A stretch of DNA of 64,000 nt, taken from assembly GCA_022841705.1 (NCBI GenBank), contig JALHQZ010000003.1, forward strand, positions 186,001-250,000, read 5' to 3'. The translations under genes were made by a program, and so were the position numbers. Positions 49,540-59,294 of the stretch are shown here, piece by piece. Under the pieces are notes generated by a model, which worked only from the letters and a program-made list of their open reading frames with translations, did no database searches and had not been told where the DNA came from. This DNA is from Pirellulales bacterium (GTDB taxonomy: Bacteria > Planctomycetota > Planctomycetia > Pirellulales > Lacipirellulaceae). The first letter of the stretch is position 1; each line of letters opens with the position of its first letter.

Positions 49540-50652
49540 TTAAAGCCCTTCGTTGAGTCCCTGAAGGTCGGCGGGAACAAAGAAGCCGTCTTTACGTAAC
49601 AGCTCTCCGTCAAAATAAATCTCGCCGCCGCCGTAGTCGGGGCGTTGGATCAGCACTAGGTCCCAGTGGATGCGGCTGCGGTTGCCGTTGTCGGCTTCGT
49701 CGTACGCTTTGCCGGGGGTGAGGTGGAACGAGCCGCCGATCTTTTCGTCGAATAGCGTGTCGAGCATCGGGTGCCGGACGCGGTTGTTCGTGCCGAGCGA
49801 CCACTCGCCGCAGTACCGGGCGCCTTCGTCGGAATCAAGAATCTGGTTCAGCCGCGGCGTATCGTTCGAAGTCGCCTTGACGATCTTCCCCTGCGCGAAC
49901 TCGAAGGTGATGTCGCTGAATACCGCGCCCTGGTAGCGGCTCGACGTATTGAACTTAATCACCCCGTTGATGCTGTTCTTAACGGGCGCTGTGAAGACTT
50001 CCCCGTCCGGGATGTTGCGGTCGCCGTTGCACGGTATCGTGGGGATACCTTTGATGGAAAACTCCAGCTCCGTGCCGGGCGCTGTGATCCGCACTTTGTC
50101 CGCCGCTTCCATCCGTTTGACCAGCGGGGCCTGCGCTTTGGCCATCGCTGCGTAGTCGGCCGTACAGACGGAGTAGTAAAAATCTTCGAAGGCGCTTGTG
50201 CTCATGTTCGCGCTTTGGGCGAACGAATCGGTCGGGTATCGCAGCACCACCCACTTGGTTTCCGGCACGCGAATCTTGCCATGCACCTCAGCCCACCAGT
50301 GCTGCTGGTAGAGGTCCATCTTCTCCGGCGGCACGTCGGCGAACTGGCTCGAATTGTGCGACCCCCGCACGCCGATGTACGCCTGCATGTCCCGCATCCG
50401 TTCGCCTTCGAACTTGGCATTCAGCTGCATCGACTCCGCCGTGGCGTTTCGGTAAAGCGCCCGCTGAACCTGCTGGCTCTTCCACGTGACGAGCGGAATA
50501 GCGCCCCGCTTGGCGGCGCCCTCAACCAGCGCACACACCAGGTGCGGCTCTGGCAGATCGATCGCCTCGATCAGCACCTTCTCCCCCGCCTTCAGCTCGC
50601 AAGAGTGATCGAGCAACAAATTGGCGAGCGTTTCGATTCGTGGGTCGTGCAT
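49540..50652 (-). CDS. M29 aminopeptidase (AmpT/AmpS type)
   Basis: 370 residues. Family M29 metallo-aminopeptidase: KAGEKVLIEAIDLPEPHLVC at the N-terminus, the metal/substrate region NIPDGEVFTAPVKNSINGVI, then EGARYCGEWSLGTN, and HLTPGKAY and HWDLV, which carry zinc or cobalt ligands. It removes N-terminal amino acids from peptides in the cytoplasm. It is the first gene of a pair with the hemW-like gene. Divergent from the acyl-CoA dehydrogenase gene. Confidence 0.93.
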   Translation of the reverse strand: MHDPRIETLANLLLDHSCELKAGEKVLIEAIDLPEPHLVCALVEGAAKRGAIPLVTWKSQQVQRALYRNATAESMQLNAKFEGERMRDMQAYIGVRGSHNSSQFADVPPEKMDLYQQHWWAEVHGKIRVPETKWVVLRYPTDSFAQSANMSTSAFEDFYYSVCTADYAAMAKAQAPLVKRMEAADKVRITAPGTELEFSIKGIPTIPCNGDRNIPDGEVFTAPVKNSINGVIKFNTSSRYQGAVFSDITFEFAQGKIVKATSNDTPRLNQILDSDEGARYCGEWSLGTNNRVRHPMLDTLFDEKIGGSFHLTPGKAYDEADNGNRSRIHWDLVLIQRPDYGGGEIYFDGELLRKDGFFVPADLQGLNEGL

Positions 50653-50784
50653 AGTTGTGTTTCGCGAAAGGCGGCGTGATGTCCTTCCATAGCCGGATCG
50701 CCATGCGATCCGCTTCCGGGGTCAGCGATCTTCGGACCGCGTGGCAGTCCGGCTGGTAGCCCTCAAGATACCCGCGCAAAGCCC

Positions 50785-50815
50785 TTCCGATCAAAGGGCG
50801 CTTCCTGCGTATAAT
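50785..50815 (+). promoter_or_regulatory. Candidate promoter for the acyl-CoA dehydrogenase
   Basis: A perfect TATAAT at 50810-50815, 48 bp before the ATG at 50864; the best -35 is a weak TTCCGA at 50785-50790 with 19 bp spacing. It lies in the 211-bp spacer between divergent genes. Confidence 0.4.
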
Positions 50816-50863
50816 GTAAATGGGGTAGCGAACACGCCTCACCCGAGCAGAGATTGCCACGCC

Positions 50864-52762
50864 ATGCCCACCGAACTCGAAGACAACCCCACCTCGTTCG
50901 CCGAAACCGCGCTCACGCTGGGTGGCAAAAGTGCCGAGGAAGCCCGTCGAACAGGGGCGGTCGATCGCGCGGACGAGCAGGTCGAGCGGCTCTTCACGCC
51001 GGAGCACCAGACGAACCGCAGTCCGGCGCATCGGGCGGTGTGGGATCGCGGCGTTCCGGTGAGTGAGTTCACCAGCACCACGCCGGTCGTTCCGCCCGAG
51101 GTGCAGCGTGTGATGGAGGCTTCACTCGCCATCGCGCGACGCCACGTTACCGCTCGCACTCTGTTTGACTCCGCGGGCAAAGTGGGTGACGAAGTGCTCG
51201 CCGAGTTGGCGGCCGAAGGTTACTGGGGTTTGCTCGTTGACAAAGATTACGGCGGCAGCGGGGCGCCCTTCGCCGCGTTCGCGCCGTTCCTTGGGCGGAT
51301 GGCGACGATTGACGGCACCGTCGCAGGGCTCGCCTCGATTCACGGCTGCATCGGCGCCGTTGATCCCGTGCAAACTTTCGGCACTCCGGAGCAACGGGCG
51401 AAGTTCCTGCCGCGACTCGCTAGTGGTGAATCACTGAGTGGCTTCGCGCTTACCGAGCCGTGCGCAGGCAGCGATCTCACGGCGCTCTGTACCACCGCAC
51501 GGTTGGAAGGCGATCAATACATAGTCCATGGCGAGAAGTTGTTCATCTCGAATGCCGCGCTCGGTCGCACCGTGGGACTGGTGTGCCTGATCGATGAACG
51601 CCCCGCCGTGCTGATTGTTGATCTGCCATCAAGTGAGAGTGATCAGTTTCAACTCAAAACCTACGGCCTGCATGCGCTGCGGCATCTGCACAACCGCGGA
51701 CTGGTGTTCAACGGCCTGCGCGTGCCGGCAGAGAATCGGCTCACGCCGCCGCGGGGCGACGGGCTCACGATTGCGTACCATGGCCTCAACCGTGGACGGG
51801 TGACGCTTTGCGCCAACGCCGCCGGTTCGATGCGGCAACTTTTGGCGAGCATGATTCCGTGGGCCAAGTTTCGCGTGACGTACGGCGCCGCGATTGAGAA
51901 GCGTGAACTAGTGCAGCGGCGAATCGGCGAGTTGGCGGGGCTGATCGTTGGAGCCGATTCGCTCGTCGCATGGTGCAGCGAACTCTTGGACAAAGGCTAC
52001 CGTGGCGAAATGGAGTGCATTGTCGCCAAAATCTTCGGCTCCGAAGCACTCAAGCATGCGGCGATTGAACTGGCGATGAAAACCCACGGCGGCCGGTCGT
52101 TCCTGCATGGGCATCCGGTCGGCGACAACCTGCACGATTTCCTCGCGCCGTGCATCTACGAAGGCGAAGGCGAAATGCTTAGCATGTCATTCTTCAAATC
52201 GCTGGTGAAACAGCATGGCCAAACCTATTTCGAGCCGATCGGTAAAACGCTCGCCGCGGCGGGAATCAAGAATCCGAACCCATTGAACCCGCGACACGCT
52301 TTGGTCCTCGCGCGTGTGGCCAGACCATACTTGCGGTGGCAGATCGCCGAACGCTTGCGCTGGCGCACGGCGCCCGAGTTACCGGCAATGCCCGCCCCAC
52401 TGCGCCGTCGCGCGGAGTTCGCCTGCGACGAGCTTCAGCGGATGTCGCGTGAGATCGACGGCACGCTGCGGAAGTTCCAACTTAAGCTCGCCGACCGCCA
52501 GTGTCGCATGACGGAGCTGAGTCGCCGTTGCCAAGATTTGATCGTGATGCTCTGCAGCAGTTTGTACGCCGCGCGGCAGTCGAGTGAAGTCGTACACCAC
52601 GCCGCCGAAGTGCTGGGCGATTCGCTCCGCCACCGGCTGGCGAACGAACGGCCCGACAACAAGTTCTATCGACGTGTCACGCAGCTTGGCGAAGCGATTG
52701 CTGAAGGCGGTTTCCCCGGGCTGGAAGAAATTGTGCCGAGTGAGATCTTGATGCGGTATTGA
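50864..52762 (+). CDS. Acyl-CoA dehydrogenase, long form
   Basis: 632 residues from the ATG at 50864, chosen over an in-frame start at 50741. FAD-dependent dehydrogenase of acyl-CoA thioesters. Recognisable blocks: FALTEPCAGSDLTALCTTAR, YIVHGEKLFISNA, KTHGGRSFLHGHPVGDNLHD and YEGEGEMLSMSFF, the last around the catalytic-Glu loop, which in MCAD reads YEGTAQIQ. About 150 helical residues extend the C-terminus beyond a standard ~380-residue enzyme, as in VLCAD/ACAD9-like proteins. Substrate length unknown. No beta-oxidation partners are adjacent. Confidence 0.85.
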   Translation: MPTELEDNPTSFAETALTLGGKSAEEARRTGAVDRADEQVERLFTPEHQTNRSPAHRAVWDRGVPVSEFTSTTPVVPPEVQRVMEASLAIARRHVTARTLFDSAGKVGDEVLAELAAEGYWGLLVDKDYGGSGAPFAAFAPFLGRMATIDGTVAGLASIHGCIGAVDPVQTFGTPEQRAKFLPRLASGESLSGFALTEPCAGSDLTALCTTARLEGDQYIVHGEKLFISNAALGRTVGLVCLIDERPAVLIVDLPSSESDQFQLKTYGLHALRHLHNRGLVFNGLRVPAENRLTPPRGDGLTIAYHGLNRGRVTLCANAAGSMRQLLASMIPWAKFRVTYGAAIEKRELVQRRIGELAGLIVGADSLVAWCSELLDKGYRGEMECIVAKIFGSEALKHAAIELAMKTHGGRSFLHGHPVGDNLHDFLAPCIYEGEGEMLSMSFFKSLVKQHGQTYFEPIGKTLAAAGIKNPNPLNPRHALVLARVARPYLRWQIAERLRWRTAPELPAMPAPLRRRAEFACDELQRMSREIDGTLRKFQLKLADRQCRMTELSRRCQDLIVMLCSSLYAARQSSEVVHHAAEVLGDSLRHRLANERPDNKFYRRVTQLGEAIAEGGFPGLEEIVPSEILMRY

Positions 52763-52805
52763 AGCGGGTGTCCCCAGCCACGATAGTGGCAAGTTGAGTC
52801 ACCTG

Positions 52806-54089
52806 CTATTTGTCCAGCTTGCCCCGCAGGTGCTTAACCGCCAGCTCCAGCACGGGGTCTCTGTACTCGACCGGTGTCTCCCCTTCGGCTGGCGGGACAT
52901 CACGCTCGCTGCGCAGCTCGTTCAGCTTGGCGAGCTCTTCCTCGGTGAGCGAAACATACAACCCATCATCCGGCTTCACGCCCCAATCGCCTTCGGGCTT
53001 ATCGTCGCGGCGCCGGTGAATGTTCTTGCCGCTAGGTCGCCAGTAACTCGCGGTGGTGAGCTTGAGCACACTGCGGCCCGCCACCACGGAGATGAGCTGC
53101 TGTACGGTTCCTTTGCCGAACGTCCGCTCGCCGACCACGGCCGCGCGATTGTGATCCTGTAAACACGCCGCGACGATTTCACTGGCACTGGCGCTATTGC
53201 GGTCCACAACCACGGCCAGCGGCCAGTTCTGAAAATCACCACCGGTGGCGGTATAGCGGTCTTGGACTTCGGCGTCTCGGCCACGGGTCTCGACAATCAG
53301 CGCGCCCTTCGGCAAAAAAAAATCGCAGATGTCCACTGCCGCATCGAGGGCGCCGCCGGCATTCTCTCGCAGATCGAGCACCAGTGCCTCAACCCCCAGC
53401 CCCTCCAGCCGCGGCAGCACGGTGCGAAGTTCATCGACCGTCTTTGCGCCAAACGTCGCAATTCGCACCAGCGCGATTCGCGGTTCGTCTTCAAGCCGAT
53501 ACTCCCAAGCCCCGCCCACGAGGCGACGGTCGCCCAACACGCTGGGGAGTTCGATTGTTTCGCGAACCATTGTTATTGGCCGTGGCGCGTCGGCGCCTGA
53601 TTGCACGAGCAGCGTGAGGGCTTCGCCCACCTGGCCGCGCATTTTTGGCAGCACATCCTCCATCGAGAGGCCAGCGGTCGCCTCGCCGTTGATCTCAACG
53701 ATCGTGTCGCCCGCGCGCAAGCCGGCCCGTTCAGCCGGAGCCCCCGGTTCCGGCGGACCGACGACGGTTAGCTTGGCGGGTTCGCCCAGCATCCGCAGCC
53801 GCACGCCCACGCCCCCGAACTCCTGCTGCATTTCCGCGAGGAACGGTTTGGCCGCTTGGGCATCGAAATAGACCGAGTGCTCATCACCGCGCTTGTTGAG
53901 CACGTCGACCATCCCGCGCATGGCGCCGGTGAGCAGTTCATCATCCGGCGGCTCCTCAAGCGCTTGCCGGTCGATCTCCTGATAGCCCAAACCAACGATC
54001 CGCGCGAACGGATTCTGCTCGCCACGGCCGTAGCACAGGAGCGAAATCCCGATCGCAATGAACAGCAGGGCGAGATTACGCCGGGACAT
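52806..54089 (-). CDS. S41-family C-terminal processing peptidase
   Basis: 427 residues. An N-terminal membrane anchor (LALLFIAIGISLLCY) is followed by a PDZ domain (~85-165, GVGVRLRMLGEPAK, GLRAGDTIVEINGEA) and the S41 protease domain. The catalytic Ser is in RNSASASEIVAAC and the Lys in GERTFGKGTVQQL. Acts on periplasmic or envelope proteins from their C-termini. The nearest same-strand neighbour is the barrel gene upstream; the spacer holds a family B repeat. Confidence 0.93.
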   Translation of the reverse strand: MSRRNLALLFIAIGISLLCYGRGEQNPFARIVGLGYQEIDRQALEEPPDDELLTGAMRGMVDVLNKRGDEHSVYFDAQAAKPFLAEMQQEFGGVGVRLRMLGEPAKLTVVGPPEPGAPAERAGLRAGDTIVEINGEATAGLSMEDVLPKMRGQVGEALTLLVQSGADAPRPITMVRETIELPSVLGDRRLVGGAWEYRLEDEPRIALVRIATFGAKTVDELRTVLPRLEGLGVEALVLDLRENAGGALDAAVDICDFFLPKGALIVETRGRDAEVQDRYTATGGDFQNWPLAVVVDRNSASASEIVAACLQDHNRAAVVGERTFGKGTVQQLISVVAGRSVLKLTTASYWRPSGKNIHRRRDDKPEGDWGVKPDDGLYVSLTEEELAKLNELRSERDVPPAEGETPVEYRDPVLELAVKHLRGKLDK

Positions 54090-54174
54090 ATCCGCGATTA
54101 CGAGTCAGTGAACGAGGGAAGTTGTTCACTGGTTCTAACCCGGAATCGCACTCCGCCGCAAGCGAGCGGGGCGC

Positions 54175-54257
54175 ATCAGCCGCCATGCGCTAGCGTCCGG
54201 TTGTTCGGATTGCAGGCCATTTCGACCGCAACCGTGGACTAGCGCCCGGCGGCGGAT
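54175..54257. repeat. Dispersed inverted repeat, family B (copy 2)
   Basis: Left arm 54175-54203 and right arm 54229-54257, 29 nt with seven mismatches; the left arm is close to the family B core GCCGCCA(T/C)GCGCTAGC. It sits between the barrel gene and the S41 protease gene. Confidence 0.75.
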
Positions 54258-54271
54258 GGGGGCCTTGCGGC

Positions 54272-55567
54272 TTACCAGTAGTAATCCAAACCAAACGAGG
54301 CGCCTTGGTAGAAGTTATCCCCGGAATCTGCGACCTTCTCATACGCGGGGTTAAAGTTGATTTGGTGCGGCGCCAGAGCCACACTGGTGAGATACATCAT
54401 CTCCCAACCCGCCCGCAGCGACACATTCGGCCGGATATAGTACCTGCCAGTGACGTTAAACTGCCCAATGTAGGAGAGCGCGTTGTCGTGACCACTGTTT
54501 GAGTAGTTCAGCGCCGCATTATCTTGCCGGGTGAAATCGTAGGTGCCCCGCGCGTCATTAACGTACACGCCATGCTTTGAATTCAGCGAGACGCTCCAGC
54601 GATCGGCCATGTAATCGAGGCCATACCCGAGCTGCATGCCAAACAAGTTGTTTCGCGTGCGGATGATGTACGAGCCATCGGCATTCGAGGTCAAAGTGCC
54701 AATGTTGGTGGCGGTCCACTCAAGATTCTCTTCCAAGTCGAAATAGCGAAGACCGGCGAGCCATTCCTTGCCGAACCCGCTATTGGCCCGGCGCACCCAT
54801 TGACCACCAGGTTGCAGTTCCATCCGGTCGCGACGCATCCGCTCACTGACCCGGTAATTCAGCTCGAAGGTGTTGAACCGGCTGGCATAGGCGACGTTCA
54901 TCGTGTCGGCGTTGTCAAACGACGGGTTCGAGAAGTCAATGTTGATCGGCACGAAGAGTCCGCGGTTGGCGCCAAGCCCCTCGGCCGAAGCCGCGCATTC
55001 GTGCGAGAACTCGCCGCCACCGAAGGCGGTGAGCTCTACGTTATGATCGCGGTTAGAAACATCGCGGAACAGAAAGCGGCCAAGTGTGAAACGCGCCGCA
55101 CCTTCCGCATTCGGGCCCGAGCGGTCGAGTGTCAGCGGGCGAACGGTGCCGTTTAGCAGAGCACTGTTCGGATCGTTGATGACTCCGCCAAAGCTGCCCG
55201 GATTGAACTGCGTCGCATTCGCCAAGTTAATATCATCACGATCCCACTTGCGGCTCAGCACAACGCCTTCCAGGCTGGTGTACCAAAAACCGCGTTTGAG
55301 CCACGTGCCAGTACTCTCGGTAAAGATTTCGGGCTGGCATTGCATCCAGTCGGGGCCCGTGGTCATCGCTTCCGGCAGCAGCGCCTCGGACAGCGTTTGG
55401 TGGCCGCCGATACTGCCGCTCATCTCGGGCGGAAGGTCGGCGGCATCGCCCGAGTAGTCGGCCACGGCGGTTGGAATTTCTTCCATCCCGGGCGCTTGCG
55501 CGAATGCGGCGCTCGAAAGGGCCGTCGCAATGGTCACCAGGAGCGTACTAGCAATCGACTTGGTCAC
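54272..55567 (-). CDS. BBP7-like outer-membrane beta-barrel protein
   Basis: 431 residues from the GTG at 55567, which follows a GAGGGGAGAG Shine-Dalgarno; a longer reading to 55870 is basic and unlikely. A signal peptide (VTKSIASTLLVTIATALSSA, AFAQ) is followed by beta-rich sequence with GFWYTSLEGVVLSRKWDRDD, strands rich in Asn, Tyr and Phe, and a C-terminus FYQGASFGLDYYW ending in an aromatic. The pattern of many short alternating strands matches the planctomycete BBP7-type barrel family. Probably in the outer membrane. Confidence 0.75.
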   Translation of the reverse strand: MTKSIASTLLVTIATALSSAAFAQAPGMEEIPTAVADYSGDAADLPPEMSGSIGGHQTLSEALLPEAMTTGPDWMQCQPEIFTESTGTWLKRGFWYTSLEGVVLSRKWDRDDINLANATQFNPGSFGGVINDPNSALLNGTVRPLTLDRSGPNAEGAARFTLGRFLFRDVSNRDHNVELTAFGGGEFSHECAASAEGLGANRGLFVPINIDFSNPSFDNADTMNVAYASRFNTFELNYRVSERMRRDRMELQPGGQWVRRANSGFGKEWLAGLRYFDLEENLEWTATNIGTLTSNADGSYIIRTRNNLFGMQLGYGLDYMADRWSVSLNSKHGVYVNDARGTYDFTRQDNAALNYSNSGHDNALSYIGQFNVTGRYYIRPNVSLRAGWEMMYLTSVALAPHQINFNPAYEKVADSGDNFYQGASFGLDYYW

Positions 55568-55927
55568 GGATTGGCTCTCCCCTCTGCAATTCTGCGGCCC
55601 GCAACTGGGGGCCATCGTCGGCGCTGGTGAGGGGCGTGGCCCCTGCGGCGGTGACTCCGTGGACTCGCCACAGCAGCCGCGCCCGCACCGCGCGGACCAG
55701 CCGACGGTCCGCCAGAGGCTTTCATCGACCTTGCGCCGTCGGCAGTACAGGAATAACCGGCAAAATCGCGCGAATCGGAGCGACCGGCACAACCGACAAA
55801 CTATCGACAAATTACCTAATCTGCCCGCCTGATGCCGATCCACGCTCGCCCCGTGGCGCACGCGGGTCAACCCGGTAGAATGTGAGCTTCATCCGCTAGC
55901 AGCGAATTTACTCCTTCGAGGTCTAAG
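55568..55927. other. Divergent spacer between the barrel and SEC-C genes
   Basis: 360 bp with no convincing gene. A purine-poor stretch around 55775-55825 contains short imperfect repeats of ACCGGCAAAATCG and ACCGACAAACTATCGACAAA. No strong promoter, terminator or long inverted repeat was recognised. Confidence 0.35.
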
Positions 55928-58039
55928 ATGGCCGTTGATCCCTATTCTCTCTGCCCCTGCGGTAGCGGCAAAAAGCTGAAATTCTGCTGCACCGATCTGG
56001 TGGGGGAGATTGAAAGAATCTATCGGCTGATCGAAGGGGACCAGTCCCGCGCGGCGCTCCAGCAGGTCGAGCAATCCCTCAAGAAGCATCCCAATCGCGC
56101 GTCGCTCTTGGACATCAAGGCAATGCTCGAAATGTCGCTGGACCAGTTTGAAGCTGGCGCCGCAACGGTGGAGCAATTCCTCAAGGCCGATCCGAAGAAT
56201 CCCACCGCCCATGCCCACCGGGCGATGATGCTCACCGAAACCGCCACCGCGCGAGAAGCCGCCGCCGCTTTGCAGTACGCGCTCGATCTGGTGGAAGAAA
56301 ATCTGCCGAAGCGCGTGCTCGAAGCGATTGGCGCCGTGGCGCACGCGCTGCTCCTCGAAGGAAACATCGTCGCCGCCCGGGCGCACCTGTGGCTCTTCCA
56401 GGGAATCGCGGGGAATGAAGATGGCCGCGCCCTCCAATTGCTGGTGCGGCTCAACCAATCAGCCGGCTTGCCGCTGCTGCTGCGCGATCATTTCTACATG
56501 CAATGGGCGCCGGAAGGGCACCCGGCCGAGCCGCAACACGACCATGCCCAAATGCTCGCCAGCCAAGGCAAATGGTTGCAAGCGGCCAAGCTGCTCGACG
56601 CCATCGACGCCGCTTACCCCGGCGTGCCTGAGTACATTTACAATCGGGCGCTTTTGCACGGATGGGTGGGCGATGTGGAACAATTCGTCGCGGGCCTGCA
56701 CGCCTACGCCAAGTGCGACGTGCCGCTCGACGATGCCGTGGAAGCCGAAGCCGTCGCACAAATCCTCGACCCCAAGAGTGCTGATGAAACCATCGACTCC
56801 GTGCGGCAAGAGTTCGCGGTAAGTAACGAGGATGAGCTGATCGAGCGCATCAACCGCGACGGACGCACCTCGCCTTATCAACTCAACCCCGAAGAATGGG
56901 ACGACCAAACGGGCCCCGCCCCGCGCTTCGCGTGGCTCTTGCTCGATCGACCCGCACCGGCCAGCGGAGTGGGCATCACGCGTGAATCCGTGCCGCGGAT
57001 CGTGGGCTTCCTCTCCTACTACGGCCGGCAGACCGATCGCGCGGAGCGGTTGGAACTGGTGACCGATCGCGACGAGAGTTTCAGCGAGACACTCCGCAGC
57101 GTTGCGGACATCGGCGGCGACTTATTGTCTGTTAACGGAGAGCCGACGGTTGTGTCGCAGGCCAGTCGCACGGCGGGCGAACTCTCCTGGCGCTGGCATT
57201 TTCCGTTCGATACACCCATTCCGCTCCGCCAAAAACTGGCCACCGAAGAACGCCAAGACGCGGTCCTCAAACGCTGGCCAACCACGCGCCGGGCCAGCTT
57301 GGGTGGCCGCACGCCGACCGAAGCCGCGCAAGACCCGGCCCTCAAAGTTGCGGTGCTCGCGGCGATTCTCACGCTCGAGCAGGGCGCCAACAACAGCGCG
57401 TTCGGCGCCACCTTCCGGGAGCTGCGTGAATCGCTCGGCTTGCCACAGCCGGCGGTGCTCTCGCCGAATGATGTGGATGTCGCCCGGCTGCCGCTGTTGC
57501 GCGTGCCGCGGCTCGATCTCTCTTCAATTGACGACGAAGAACTGGTAGCGCTCTACCGGAGAGCGATGGTGGCCAACGCCGCCCCGGCCATCAAACACGC
57601 GTGTCTGGAAGTCCTGCGGCGGCCGAACTTGACCAAGATCACGCAGGAAGAAGCGTACAACCGGCTGGTGCAGCACGAAGAGGACCCCCAAGTTGCCCTC
57701 AAGTGGGTGGCCGAAGGCCGAGCGAATGCCGAAGCGGCGGGAAAGAGCTCCGCGATGTGGGACATCACCGAGCTGGAACTCTTGCTGATGAATAACATGC
57801 CGGATGAAGCGAACCGCGTGCTCCGCCACCTGCGCGAAGAGCACCTCAGCGAACCGGGCGTGGCGGAGGAGATTTACAAACTGCTGTATGCACTGGGCAT
57901 CACCCCGGATCTCGCCGGCCGTCAACCCGCAGCACGCAATGCGCCGGTCGCCCCCACAGCGCCAGCAGGCAAGATTTGGACGCCCGAGAGCGAAACCGCC
58001 GGCGCCGGCGCCGGCCAAAAACTTTGGGTGCCGGGGTGA
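55928..58039 (+). CDS. SEC-C motif and TPR-like repeat protein
   Basis: 703 residues. The SEC-C zinc-binding motif is near the N-terminus: CPCGSGKKLKFCC (residues ~9-21). Helical tetratricopeptide-like repeats follow (~30-300), e.g. ALQQVEQSLKKHPNRASLLD and AHAHRAMMLTETATAREAAA. A central part (~310-480) is mixed and the C-terminal part is helical, ending in a Pro/Ala-rich tail with IWTPESETAG. SEC-C motifs in SecA bind SecB; free SEC-C proteins of this kind are found in many bacteria without known function. Probably cytoplasmic. Confidence 0.78.
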   Translation: MAVDPYSLCPCGSGKKLKFCCTDLVGEIERIYRLIEGDQSRAALQQVEQSLKKHPNRASLLDIKAMLEMSLDQFEAGAATVEQFLKADPKNPTAHAHRAMMLTETATAREAAAALQYALDLVEENLPKRVLEAIGAVAHALLLEGNIVAARAHLWLFQGIAGNEDGRALQLLVRLNQSAGLPLLLRDHFYMQWAPEGHPAEPQHDHAQMLASQGKWLQAAKLLDAIDAAYPGVPEYIYNRALLHGWVGDVEQFVAGLHAYAKCDVPLDDAVEAEAVAQILDPKSADETIDSVRQEFAVSNEDELIERINRDGRTSPYQLNPEEWDDQTGPAPRFAWLLLDRPAPASGVGITRESVPRIVGFLSYYGRQTDRAERLELVTDRDESFSETLRSVADIGGDLLSVNGEPTVVSQASRTAGELSWRWHFPFDTPIPLRQKLATEERQDAVLKRWPTTRRASLGGRTPTEAAQDPALKVAVLAAILTLEQGANNSAFGATFRELRESLGLPQPAVLSPNDVDVARLPLLRVPRLDLSSIDDEELVALYRRAMVANAAPAIKHACLEVLRRPNLTKITQEEAYNRLVQHEEDPQVALKWVAEGRANAEAAGKSSAMWDITELELLLMNNMPDEANRVLRHLREEHLSEPGVAEEIYKLLYALGITPDLAGRQPAARNAPVAPTAPAGKIWTPESETAGAGAGQKLWVPG

Positions 58040-58045
58040 GGGAGC

Positions 58046-58138
58046 GATCGGGGATCGGGATGTAAATCGAGTTGATTGATCGATGTCTGCCGACGTACCT
58101 CCCACTCCAATTACCGATCACCGATTACCGATCACCCT
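58046..58138. repeat. Repeat pair around the ribD start
   Basis: Left: GATCGGG twice in tandem (58046-58052, 58053-58059). Right: two 14-bp units TTACCGATCACCGA (58111-58124) and TTACCGATCACCCT (58125-58138). The left GATCGG and right CCGATC steps are complementary. The right arm lies inside the ribD reading frame and encodes PITDHRLPIT. Confidence 0.65.
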
Positions 58139-59213
58139 TTCGTTCCTCGCGCGCTGTTACGAACTCGCCCGCCGTGGCGAAGGCGCGGTCGAACCCAATC
58201 CCATGGTCGGCGCGATCGTGGTGCAGGACGGCCTGGTGGTCGGTGAAGGTTGGCACCGAAAGTTTGGAGGACCGCACGCCGAGGTTCATGCGCTCGCTCA
58301 CGCTGGCGAGGCCGCGCGCGGCGGCACGCTTTACGTCTCGCTCGAACCGTGTTGCCACCACGGCAAAACGCCGCCCTGCACCGAAGCCATCCTAGCGGCG
58401 GGCATCACCCGGGTCGTGTGCGGGATGCGTGACCCCTTCCCCGCGGTCGATGGCGGGGGCATCGCTCAGCTTCGCGCCGCGGGAATTACGTGCGATGTCG
58501 CCGACGATCCCGCCGCTCGTGAGCTCATGGCGCCGTACCTCAAACTGCTCACCACAAAACGGCCGTGGGTGATCGCCAAGTGGGCGATGTCGCGCGATGG
58601 CCGGATGGCGAACCCGCCGGGTGAAAGCCCCTGGATTACCGGCGCCGTGGCCCGCGCGCACGCCCACGTGCAGCGCGGCAAACTCGATGCGATCATCATC
58701 GGCGCCGGCACGCTGGCGAGTGACGACCCGCTGCTCACCGCGCGGCCCCCCGGCGTGCGGACGCCGCTCCGCGTGGTCGTTGCCTCGAATCGCGAGCTGC
58801 CCACCGACCGCCGACTGTTCCAAACAATCGCCGACGCCCCTGTCCTGGTGGCCGCGCCGCAAGAATTCCCCGCCGACTGCCGCTCGCGGCTGAGCGCGCT
58901 CGGCGCTGAATTTTTCACCACCTCCGCGACAGCACGCACCGCCGTGCTTCCCGAGCTACTCACCGAGCTCGGCCGTCGCCGAATGACCAACGTGCTGATC
59001 GAAGGCGGCCCTCGGTTGCTCGGCGACGCTTTCGCCCAATCGCTCGTCGACGAGGTGCAAGTTTACATCTCGCCGCGCGTCATCGGTGGAGTGGCGGCTC
59101 GCGCGCCAGTTACCGACCTCGCTCAGTTGCAATTGCAAAGCGTCGCTGACGAACAGTTGGCGGACGATCACTTCGTACGCGGCCGCCTGCCAAACTCCCA
59201 ACTTCCGCGGTGA
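58083..59213 (+). CDS. ribD: Riboflavin biosynthesis deaminase/reductase
   Basis: 376 residues. The N-terminal deaminase domain has PNPMVGAIVV, the zinc motif PHAEVHAL and EPCCHHGKTPPC. The C-terminal reductase domain has WVIAKWAMSRDGRMANPPGE, then WITG and GAGTLASDDPLLTAR. It converts the pyrimidine precursor in flavin synthesis by deamination then reduction. The first ~20 residues include PITDHRLPIT, encoded by a tandem 14-bp repeat. Start at the first ATG is kept because no other in-frame start follows before the domain. No other rib genes are near. Confidence 0.92.
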   Translation: MSADVPPTPITDHRLPITLSFLARCYELARRGEGAVEPNPMVGAIVVQDGLVVGEGWHRKFGGPHAEVHALAHAGEAARGGTLYVSLEPCCHHGKTPPCTEAILAAGITRVVCGMRDPFPAVDGGGIAQLRAAGITCDVADDPAARELMAPYLKLLTTKRPWVIAKWAMSRDGRMANPPGESPWITGAVARAHAHVQRGKLDAIIIGAGTLASDDPLLTARPPGVRTPLRVVVASNRELPTDRRLFQTIADAPVLVAAPQEFPADCRSRLSALGAEFFTTSATARTAVLPELLTELGRRRMTNVLIEGGPRLLGDAFAQSLVDEVQVYISPRVIGGVAARAPVTDLAQLQLQSVADEQLADDHFVRGRLPNSQLPR

Positions 59214-59294
59214 GTCGGAGGGCGTCAGCCCCCGGAGGAATCGCGCTCTCTGATCGCGTGATGATGGAAAACCATCGAGACGTCGATTCGAATC

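Noticed and set aside
49771..50679. 302-codon open frame on plus opposite the aminopeptidase
   Set aside because: Antisense to the M29 aminopeptidase; no homologous pattern.
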